Origin: Lanius collurio
Taxonomy: Eukaryota > Chordata > Aves > Passeriformes > Laniidae
Direction of reading: 5' to 3'
DNA length: 64,000 nucleotides
Assembly (NCBI GenBank): GCA_020086605.1
Contig: JACBWW010000018.1
Location: 19,135,622 to 19,199,621 of the forward strand
Positions within the stretch are counted from its first letter, which is position 1. Every line of letters starts with the position of its first letter. Both the position numbers and the translations under genes were made by a program. Under the pieces are notes generated by a model. The model was given only the letters and a program-made list of their open reading frames with translations. It was not told where the DNA came from and did no database searches. Shown in pieces: positions 24,362 to 33,072 of the stretch.

Positions 24362-24387
24362 AAAAAAAAAAAAAAAAGAAAAAAAAA
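24362..24387. repeat. Poly-A tract
   Basis: A16, one G, then A9. Homopolymer run without a recognisable retroelement body beside it. Confidence 0.95.
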
Positions 24388-24661
24388 ATCTGCTTTCTGC
24401 AAGCATTTAAACCTTTTTCTTCATAAAAGAAGGAAAAATCTATGGGCTTGACCCTGAAGGAAATGAGTACTGTGAGGGGATCCTTCACCCAGCGGCCCAT
24501 CCAAAGCTTGGAGGAGTAGGTGGGCCCCATCTGCTTGTGCAATGATGCTCAGGTAGGCAAAATCTGCCTATGGTTCGTCTCAGGTGTTAGACTGAAAGTA
24601 AAATCCAGAACTGCTGCTTTAGGATTAGCATAATTCTCTGGCAATGCCAAAGCCTATCCAC

Positions 24662-24704
24662 AAAAAAAGAAAAAAAAAAAAAAAAAGCAGGGAAAAAAAA
24701 AAAA
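24662..24704. repeat. Interrupted poly-A tract
   Basis: About 43 bases of A broken by single G residues and one GCAGGG interruption. Simple low-complexity sequence. Confidence 0.95.
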
Positions 24705-24959
24705 GAAGCACTACATTCATGGCCATCTCTTTATCCACTTCCAGCTGCAGTGAAATCAAGTTCTGAAATTGAGAGTGGTGATGTGGACGCCCTGTTTGAG
24801 CAGCACCAGAGCTGGGCTGGGGTACATGGCAAACCTTGGGAATGAGCTGGGCTAACATCCGATGTTGCCATAGGATCTGTGCAGGGTTTGTGGTCATTGA
24901 CACTCTGCACGGGTGCCAATGTCCAGGCATGAGAGTGCTGGACCATCGCCCAAGAGTGT

Positions 24960-25130
24960 GAAATGCTGTTGCAAAACCATTTTAAGATGGAAAGGGCTGC
25001 CTGGTGACGAATGTGGTTTTGATTAACAAAGCTCGCTTTCAAAAACAAACAATGCGGCCATATAGATGACAAACAGCATTTCAATTCTAAAAACGAGCAG
25101 CACCCAGGTAGGACACCGATTACCGCTGCG
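24960..25130. promoter_or_regulatory. Candidate promoter-proximal conserved element
   Basis: Just upstream of the CpG island lies a dense unique block with TGACGAATGTGG, TTGATTAACAAAGC (SOX/TCF-like and homeobox-like words), AACAATGCGGCC and a CACCCAGGTAGG donor-like site at 25107/25108. CpGs are retained. It could be a promoter-proximal enhancer or part of a 5' exon. Conservation is inferred from texture. Confidence 0.4.
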
Positions 25131-25518
25131 GAGGATTATTTTCATTAAGTAAAATGAGGGGGCAGAGGCGGTAGCGGGGCGGCCGCGCGGGGCTGGATGC
25201 CCGTGCCAGGTGCCATGGCCAACCGCGACGGGCTGCGAGGAGAGAGGCAAAACCACCATGTTACATCCTGCATTTACATAAGCTCTGTTGGCAGCGCAGT
25301 TTAATGCCTTTCCTAGAAAAGCTCCGCGGCCCGGGGCCTGCCGTGCCAGGGCGGCCTCCCCTTCCCTCCCTTTCCCCGCGGCCGCCTCCCCTCACGCACT
25401 GCCGGGCGCGGCGGGGAAGGGGTCAGCGAGCGGGTCCCCCTTCCCGACCCCCGCGCTGGGCTTGTGTGGCCGGGCCGGGCCGCTCCTCCTCGCCTGGCCT
25501 CGCCTCCCGGCTCCGCTG

Positions 25519-25561
25519 CTTCCCTTCTTCCTTCCTTCCCTCCCTTCCTTCCCTTCCCTCC
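25519..25561. repeat. 43-base pure polypyrimidine tract in CpG island
   Basis: Uninterrupted C/T run made of TTCC/CTTCC/TCCC units inside the island. Such mirror-like polypurine-polypyrimidine tracts near promoters can form triplex (H-DNA) structures; this is established for the class but not shown here. Confidence 0.85.
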
Positions 25562-25730
25562 GCCGGCGCCCATTTCGGCGCGGCCGGGCACCCGGAGTGT
25601 CTGCGGGCCGCCGGCTGCTCCGCGCCGCTTGGCTCCTTCCCCCAGTAACAGCTCCCACATTCCGCCCCGATCCCTCCTCAATCTCAATCACACACACACA
25701 TATTACTTTTTTTTTTTTCCCCTCCTTCCT

Positions 25731-26130
25731 NNNNNNNNNNNNNNNNNNNNNNNNNNNNNNNNNNNNNNNNNNNNNNNNNNNNNNNNNNNNNNNNNNNNNN
25801 NNNNNNNNNNNNNNNNNNNNNNNNNNNNNNNNNNNNNNNNNNNNNNNNNNNNNNNNNNNNNNNNNNNNNNNNNNNNNNNNNNNNNNNNNNNNNNNNNNNN
25901 NNNNNNNNNNNNNNNNNNNNNNNNNNNNNNNNNNNNNNNNNNNNNNNNNNNNNNNNNNNNNNNNNNNNNNNNNNNNNNNNNNNNNNNNNNNNNNNNNNNN
26001 NNNNNNNNNNNNNNNNNNNNNNNNNNNNNNNNNNNNNNNNNNNNNNNNNNNNNNNNNNNNNNNNNNNNNNNNNNNNNNNNNNNNNNNNNNNNNNNNNNNN
26101 NNNNNNNNNNNNNNNNNNNNNNNNNNNNNN
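25731..26130. other. Assembly gap of 400 N
   Basis: Exactly 400 undetermined bases in the middle of the CpG island. The left flank is a CA run, T12 and a C/T stretch; the right flank is G9 followed by further G runs. Extreme composition is the probable reason the sequence is missing. Open frames crossing the gap are meaningless. Confidence 1.
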
Positions 26131-26170
26131 GGGGGGGGGCAGGGCCGGGTCGGGATGGGGGGAGGGGAGG
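26131..26170 (+). promoter_or_regulatory. G-quadruplex-type G-run cluster
   Basis: Six runs of three or more G (G9, G3, G3, G3, G6, G4) occur within 40 bases on the + strand, separated by one- or two-base spacers. This fits the classical G-quadruplex pattern several times over. It sits directly at the gap edge in the presumed promoter. Confidence 0.8.
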
Positions 26171-26219
26171 CCCTGCCCCTCCCCCACTCCCCGGAGTTCT
26201 CCCCCATCCCGACCCGGCC
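26143..26219. repeat. Perfect 19-bp-arm inverted repeat
   Basis: Left arm 26143-26161 and right arm 26201-26219 are perfect reverse complements with a 39-base loop, nearly all G/C. Inside, a G-rich and a C-rich block can form an alternative shorter hairpin. The arm sequence begins GGCCGGGTCGGGATGG. Confidence 0.95.
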
Positions 26220-26331
26220 ATTCCTTGGAAGGGGATACACCCCCATCCCCCGGGCCATTCCCCGTGGTTCTCCCCCCAGAGCCAAGTTATTGATCAGTTT
26301 TCCGGCGAAGTTCAGGGCGGAACATGCAATG

Positions 26332-26345
26332 CCCCGCGGGGGCAG
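26332..26345 (+). promoter_or_regulatory. CTCF-like motif
   Basis: The 14-mer CCCCGCGGGGGCAG differs at one position from the CCGCGNGGNGGCAG form of the CTCF core. It sits at the downstream shoulder of the CpG island. GC-rich islands generate such matches by chance, so confidence is low. Confidence 0.3.
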
Positions 26346-26397
26346 GGAGCGGGCCCGCTTCGGGGCAATAAATAAGCTTTTATTTTCCTATTTTACA

Positions 26398-26725
26398 GGG
26401 TCTCTCTTTCCCAAGGCTTATCCCTGTCCTAAACCCTGGTGGAAATTGTGTGTTGCATCAATTAGATGGGCTCGCACGGTTGTTGCAATGTGTACTGTTT
26501 TCTTAATGGAGGATTTAAGTCCTGAAATATGTGGCTTGTTATTGTTGTACCCTCGAAAGGGTTAAAATTTATCGTGTTGTTCCAGGTGAATTTAATCTTT
26601 CATCACCGAATTTCCTTTTAAGGCAGCTTGACAGAATAAAAGTCTCTCCCTCGCTTGTCTTTATCCCCAGAACAGCAAAACTTTGTCTGTGCTTTATGGC
26701 AGGGGCTGGTTGCTGCAGATGACAC
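26398..26725 (+). other. Possible 5' non-coding exon (splice-signal bounded)
   Basis: A pyrimidine/T-rich stretch ending in TTTTACAG (26390-26397) could serve as an acceptor, and CAC followed by GTGAGT at 26726 is a good donor match. The interval has no convincing long frame, so it would be 5' UTR. Alternatively the donor at 26726 ends a first exon that begins inside the island, and the acceptor is chance. No transcript evidence is available. Confidence 0.25.
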
Positions 26726-27461
26726 GTGAGTCTGGAGGAAAGTTTGGTTTGTAGGTCGCTGTGTAGGAAAGTGAAGTTTGCTGGTGAAGTTTTTACTACT
26801 CTCCAGTGTGCTCAACTTCCTCGTTTTCCTGTCTGTGTAAATCAAATTCCTAACTGATTTATGGGGGAGGGGATCACAAAACATATTCCTTCCTTATTGT
26901 TAAGGCATGGGAGGCATGATCAGGAGAACCAGGTCTTTGTTGCATAAAAAAGAAAGTGTTGTGGGCTTGTCTGACTTGCTTTGCTGTCCTTGGGTGCTAA
27001 AATCAATGTCTGAGCACGTTGTGTGCATTAACAAGGTTTTTGCTGTTGGTGGTCTCTTCCCTTTGGGTGTTGTGAGTTGTGCTCCTTTGGCAGCAAGGGC
27101 ACCATGTGCAAAATTGGCATTTGGGGTTTGGTTGTACCTGAGTTTTTGGGCAGTTTTGTGCCCTCGCCTTGCTCTGAGCAACCTGAAGGCTGGTCCTCGT
27201 GAGGCTCACGCTGGTTTTGGGGCCTTCCTTTGGACACGTGTGTTAATGGGCTTTTCAGAATACATTCCAAATGAGGACTGAAGCTGCAAGCTCCTGTGTG
27301 TGTCCTTAAATTTAAGTGACTAGTGGGTATGTGTTTGTGGATGAGCTGTGAAGGGTTTATTTCCCCTATGCATTGAAAAAAAAGGGGCTGGCAATGGTGC
27401 TTAGGGGGCAGGTGGTGCCCTGTAAGTGATTGTAACAAACTTTCTGAGGTTTTCTCTAGTG

Positions 27462-27480
27462 TTTTTTTTTTTTTTTTTTT
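27462..27480. repeat. T19 homopolymer
   Basis: Nineteen consecutive T followed by CCC. Length-unstable simple sequence. Confidence 0.97.
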
Positions 27481-27989
27481 CCCTTTGCTTTTGATTAAGG
27501 TCTAATGGAATGGTAACATTTTGTATTATTTACCTAAGGTCACCTGAGCCAGTATACTGTTGCTGTCTTAAGTTTTCTTTGGGGAAGTTGGGTTTTTCTC
27601 TGTGAGAACTGTGTCTTCTGGTACTGTGTCTTGGGAGTGTGGTGGCCTGCCTCCCAAACCGTTATTAGGAACACCTGGAGAGCACTTAGCTCTCATTCCT
27701 TGAGGAAAGGAGAAGGAAATGTAATTTAAATGTATGAAAGGAGTTGGGGTTTGGCTTTTGGGCTTTATAATTTATTTTTAAGACTTTACAAGAGTTTATA
27801 ATTTTTGTTTGTTTGAATGTGCATAGCCATAACACATGTGTGTAGCATAAAGAATGCAATAATTACAGAAGATTCTGTTGCTTAAGCTTTTTTCCCCTCT
27901 TCAAACAGGTAGTTAAGATTTTTTTTTCCTGTGAGTTTCTTTTTTAATATGAATACTTCTTTCAGTTTTACTCTATATATGGTAATTAT

Positions 27990-28050
27990 TGATGTTTGTG
28001 TAATGCTTTGAAGTTGTAAGGCAGGGTATAAGCGCTAAGTACCCAACAGC
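27990..28050 (+). mobile_element. Possible ancient repeat remnant
   Basis: TAATGCTTTGAAGTTGTAAG then GGTATAAGCGCTAAGTACCC recalls old amniote LINE 3' ends ('gctttgagat...aggcgctat...aaagtatta'). Too short and diverged for a firm call. Confidence 0.25.
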
Positions 28051-29810
28051 AATACTTCATAGTCATTTCCCCATCATGAAAGAGTTTGATGCTAAAAAGT
28101 GCTACAGCCCTAAGCATAAAGAGGCTCTGGATGGATTAGGGAAAATGGCCAAAATTGCTGATAATGTTGTTTTCATATATTAGTTTCAAGTTAGGAAGAA
28201 CAGATCTGAATAATGTAAAGTAAACTGAGTTATTTTACCTAACTTCATTTTGATCTGGAATTTAATTGAACATGGACTTCACATTTGAGTCAGAATGTGT
28301 TTGCTGTTACAAGTTTTGTAGTGGCAGTAAAGACCCACATCCTACAAGTACGTAATTGTGCAGAAGTCAGGAAGTCCTGTAAAACACACAACTTTGTGAA
28401 CATCAGCGGTCTCGTTCGGCTGAATGAGCTCTGCAGCTGTCTGTGAAGTTGCTCCCAGAAGCTGGGTGTGTTTTGTATTAGTGGTGGGCAGTAGGATGTG
28501 GCTCTCTCATTACATTGATGCTGTTTTGGTATCACAGCACTGTAAAGTGTTCTGAGAAGGCTGAGGTGGTGGCAGGTGTGACACCTTTCTGTCACTAATT
28601 CCTTTGCTCGTTGGGAGTCCCAAGTGATGGTCACCCCCTACCCTCTCCCTCCCAGTTTTTGCTTGCTTTGCCCGTCTCCCCGGTCCCACAGGCACTGACA
28701 ATCGTGGTGCCCGTGTGAATTCTGACACCTTGCTGGCAAGGACACCACTGGCAAGTGCAGGAGAGACAGACACAAACCTCCCACCAGCTCTTTCCCTTCC
28801 CAGCTGGGGTAGGGTGGTGGTAAAGTGGTCTGGTCTCTGCTTTGGAGAGGAGGGCAAGGACAGGGTGTGCTGCAGGTCGGTGTAGTGTCGATACTGCAAA
28901 ATTGTGATACTGAAATGTATCGTATCCAAGTGTGACTCATTCATAATCTAATTCACATTGTTTATATTGAGTAGTGTGACACAGGTCTGTGTGCTGACCA
29001 TCCTCACTGGGTGCTTGCACATGCGTGCACCCAGAATTCAGGGTGTAGTAATGACTGTATTTAATGCCCTAAATATCAGCTCATGCAAGTAGCTGCAGGT
29101 TGGGAGAGAAGTGAAAGTGTGTGTGTGCACACTCTGTAATTATGCATGTTTGGCTCCTGCAAAAAGTAACTGCTTTGAGAATATACTCATTGCATGCTCA
29201 TTTTTAAATACAAATTTAAGTGTTTGTGTTATGTGAAGAAGTGTCAGTAGCTTCCCATTAGGAACTATGATTGACAGCTCTTCTCTGTTTCCAAGTTGCA
29301 TTGCTGCATTAATGTAGTAGCTTCAAATTAACAGGTGATGAAGAAACTATTTTTGTGTTCCTGCTATTGATTTAGCTACCCCTGTCCCAAATGTGCTCAG
29401 TTTTTTAATGGTCTTAATTTCTGTAAAGTCACTTAATGATGAGTGACTTAACTAGAAAAAGGTTCATCCAGTGATCCCGAGCAGAATACATGGAGACTGC
29501 TTTATTCATCTCATAATTGGTTTCCTCTGAGATAAAGTGTGACAATGAAATGAGGAATAAGGAGTATCTTTTGATATGAAATTGTAGGGGAATATATTGG
29601 CTTTCTTTTAATTTTGCAAAATTGAATTAGCTAACTGGAGGTAAGAAGCTGTGAAAATGAGGCAGCATAGCTGTCACTTTGGGAGAGTTGATTGCTTGAG
29701 TGAAAAGGTTTGGAAGTCTGGTCTGGAAATCACTCTGCCAGTTTGTATGAAAATTGGAGAACTTCTTAGGGTTCTGTCTTGTGATATCTAATCCAAGATG
29801 AGAAGGCCCT

Positions 29811-29832
29811 TTCCTTCCTTCCTTCCTTCCTT
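29811..29832. repeat. (TTCC)n microsatellite
   Basis: Five and a half perfect TTCC units. Simple tandem repeat. Confidence 0.95.
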
Positions 29833-31039
29833 CTCATAAAAAAACAAGCTGAACTTGTTTCTACAAAATGCCCTAGAATCTTAGTGGCCTTGTTTGAGCT
29901 CGCTCAGGTTAAATGTTCCTTTGGTTCTGATGGATCTAATCATAACTCAGCTTACACTCTGAAACCCTGGTCTTTAATACTTTACTACTTAGCTTTCTGT
30001 GACATCCTTTAGACTTAACTTTTTATATTGATAAGAAGCCTTAAAAAAATTCTTCCTTGATAAAAAGTAAGTGGTCATTCCAAGCTGGAGGTTGTATAAT
30101 TGCAGGGGAAAATGCACCCACTGATTGGGTGTGTAGGATTTTGCTGGCTTGGCTAGCCAAGGAGTGAAATTGCTGGTGTCACAGCTCACTCCTGCTCACT
30201 TGCTTTCTTGGATGGGCTGATTGCAGGGAAGACTTTTGAGCATATTTCCTTACCTGTAGAAGTAGTAATCCAAAGGTCTGGTGAATTGGTGTAGCTTTCT
30301 GAAGAGCTACTGAAAGACCCTCAGAAGCAGTGAGGGGGAACGTTATGGAATTTTCTTGGCCAATATATGCAACACCTTTCAGAGTCTCCTTTTACTTTGA
30401 ATGTAACTGTGAGTGGCCTAACTCAGTGCTACGTGGAGATACTGAGGTCCTTCAGGATATGGTAGCTGGAATGCCAGAAACATCCCTAGGTATGCTATCA
30501 GCCTAACATGCCATTTTTTGAGGATGAGTAATGCAGGTAGATTGGGTGTTAACCTGGCTGTGTGGCCCTTCCTGGTGCTCTGTGTGTCCTGCTTGTCTCC
30601 AGGAGCTGGATGGTGTGGTGGCAGTGGGCATCTGGCCCCTGAATTTGTGCTGTAGTTGTGCTTGGTGCAAGCATGACTCCTCTTAAGAAGAGTATAAGCT
30701 GGCATCTGCATCACTAAAGTAAGATATTAATAGTCTTATTTTCAAAGATGCTGAGTCCCCGCAGTTGCATGTGAAGTTGGCAGTCTGTGTGTGTGCTTAG
30801 CATTTCAAAAAATCAACTCTTGTGTGTGGTTTGCCGGCTTTTTGCAAACTCCTGGGAGGGTGTAGTTTCTGTTCCTGGGAGCAGTATTAGTAAAAGGCTA
30901 TGTTGTGTGCTCTGACTTGTGTTTATTGTTGTAATTCTGAAGTCTCCATGTTCCAGAGGAGCAATCTTGCTTAGTAGTAATGTCTAGCAGTAAAAAATCA
31001 GAATCATCCAGAGAAAACAGTTGCGTGGGTTTTTTTGTT

Positions 31040-31365
31040 TTATGATCTGAGGCTCGGTTCAGTCTCTGTTCAGTGTCAGTGTGTGGCAGACACTCTGTAA
31101 CCGTGTGCCACAGGCAGACACGCTGGGTGTCGTTTGGGATCGCTGGAGGTGCATTGCTGGAAGTTTTACCTGGTGGGGTGTGAGTAGTAGACCTTCCCTT
31201 CCTCTGCAGCGGGGCAATAGTTTTGCCAGCCTGGCAGGGCGGGCGAGCAGCTGTCCCTGCAGTAAAGCTGGTGCTCCTTTTAACCCGTTGTGGGTTTTGG
31301 GGACGATTCAGTCGCTTCTCTGGCTGCACACAGAGGTCCCTCTCACCCCACTGACGTCAGGCTGA
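31040..31365. promoter_or_regulatory. CpG-rich patch ending in a perfect CRE
   Basis: About a dozen CpGs occur in roughly 320 bases within CpG-poor intronic sequence (for example GTGTCGTTTGGGATCGCTGG and AGGGCGGGCGAGC). The patch ends with a perfect CRE octamer TGACGTCA at 31352-31359. It could be an intragenic promoter or enhancer. A short + strand open frame (31081-31365) has no family resemblance. Confidence 0.35.
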
Positions 31366-33053
31366 TGGTAGATTTTTATGAATTGGGACTGTGAAAGTGG
31401 AATCTTTGCTCTGCACACGGCTACGTGCCTGTTGGTGGTGACCAGAGAGCTACAGAGAAGATCTCTGTGCTGCCTCTTCCTGGAACACTTTTCCAGGGTT
31501 ATGAATTAAGGGTCAAATATTTACTGTTTGTGAAAATGTAGTGCTAAATACTGTATCCAGTGCCAAAACCACAGAAATTGTCAAGGTCTAGAGCCCTAAA
31601 TAGAACTCATCCTAAAAGTTGTATCCATTTGACATTAACAATGTTAAAAGTTCAGGCTCTTCACATGGGTGACCTATAGCCAGCAAACTGAGCAGGGAAT
31701 TATGGATGGTGAGCGCATTGGAGATGGATTTCAGTCTCCTGATGGTTCCCTGAAAGTACCAGGCAAAGAGGAGACAGTTTGATTTCCTGGAATAAGTTGC
31801 CCAGGCTGGCTGAGGTGTGGAATAACAAGTTTCATAGCTCTTCAGTGGTTTTTGGACAGACTGATTCATGGTCAAGTGTCAGTGTGACTTCTGAAAATAC
31901 AATTTTGCTTTGTAAAAATAGTATTAAAAAGATGTAGTTATTTTTCATTTATTATTGATATTGGTCTAATTTGCAGTCCTCTTGGACAAATGAGCATTTT
32001 TGCCATTAATTTCAGCAGCTGAGAGAGGATCTTACCTTAAAATACCGATTGATCTTAAGAGAGATGAGTGAGTCTGACCCTCCCCCCCTGCTTCCTGGTC
32101 TCTCTAGCTCACAGTAAGCATGAGAACTTTTCCTCTTTTAGGTTATGTCTAAATTTGTGGGGAAAAAATAGTTTTGATATTGCATAGACCTGTGGGGGGA
32201 ATAACAAGAGATCTGGGTCAAAAAAGTAGGACGTGCAAGATTTAGAAGCTGTTGAAGTGTATTTATTTGTCCTATATTAGGTTAAAGGAAGTATTGGTGC
32301 TCTCAGTTTGGCAACGTGTCCTTCAGTCTGCGGTGTGCTGTAAAGGGAAGACAACTGTTAGACAGTGAATCACCACTAATTTTTGTATGGATGTCCACAT
32401 TCTTCTCTAGTGCAGAAATTTTTGCTTGGATATCAACACACATTCCTAAATACAGACTCTGGGAGATAAATTTTAATTAGAAAGTGCTTTGTAAAAATAC
32501 AGATTTTTGCCATGATGATGTTTGTGACTCTGTAATGTATTTACTTTGGGGTTACATTTGTTCAGATTAAATAATTTTTTATGTACTTATAAAGCAAAGT
32601 TAGTGTGAAAGTGGATGGAGGAAAATGAGGCATGGTGATGTCAAACCATCTATTAATGCTGACATCAAATAAATTGTGCTAGAAACATATCTGGTGTAGC
32701 AGTGGGTTAGCTGTTTTCCATTGCTAGTGCAACAATTCTGGGGTTTATAGGAATGGGGTCTGTACCTGCTGAACATGAATGTTTTGCTGATGCAGACATG
32801 GTACTCGATTTTCTGCTTTATTTTGAATACACAACTGAATTTCACAATCTGATGTCTTGTTTAGACTGAAAGTATCTAGCATTGTGGAAGATGAAAAAAG
32901 TATGACAAATATGAAACTTCAATATGTTGAATTGTGATAAAACTTGAACACAAATACAATGAAAGAGTCTGCTAAGCAGTTTTGGTGAGCTTGATCTGAT
33001 AGCAGGAATGGATATCTAAATGTAGCTGATTATTAGAAACCAACTCATTTTCC

Positions 33054-33072
33054 TTTTTTTTTTTTTTTTTTT
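33054..33072. repeat. T19 homopolymer
   Basis: Nineteen consecutive T followed by AAA. Simple sequence. Confidence 0.97.

Larger units (their letters stand above)
22916..24955. other. Intergenic sequence with A-rich tracts
   Basis: No gene recognised. Two interrupted poly-A tracts are present, at 24362-24387 and 24662-24704. They may mark old retrocopies or simple slippage, but no retrogene is recognisable upstream of either. Confidence 0.6.
25160..26380. promoter_or_regulatory. CpG island, probable promoter
   Basis: CpG density rises abruptly from about 25160 (GGCGGTAGCGGGGCGGCCG region) and stays high on both sides of the assembly gap until about 26380, ending at AATAAATAAGC. GC-box-like GGGGCGG is present and no convincing TATA box is seen. 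In vertebrates such an island almost always marks a promoter. The + strand skew downstream suggests transcription toward higher coordinates; bidirectional initiation is not excluded. The first exon and start site probably lie inside or next to the gap. Confidence 0.88.

Noticed and set aside
24362..24704. Poly-A tracts as tails of processed retrogenes
   Set aside because: No recognisable gene body or target-site duplication next to them.
25288..26565. 425-codon + strand open frame and other frames across 25392-26375
   Set aside because: They run through 400 undetermined bases and GC-rich island sequence where stop codons are rare. Length is an artefact.
28510..28944. 144-codon minus-strand open frame, plus similar ones at 30898-31329, 57486-58073 and 58404-58898
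   Set aside because: The minus strand here is A/C rich and poor in T, which depletes stop codons. No family motif or coherent splice context was found, so the enrichment of long minus frames is a by-product of strand skew.
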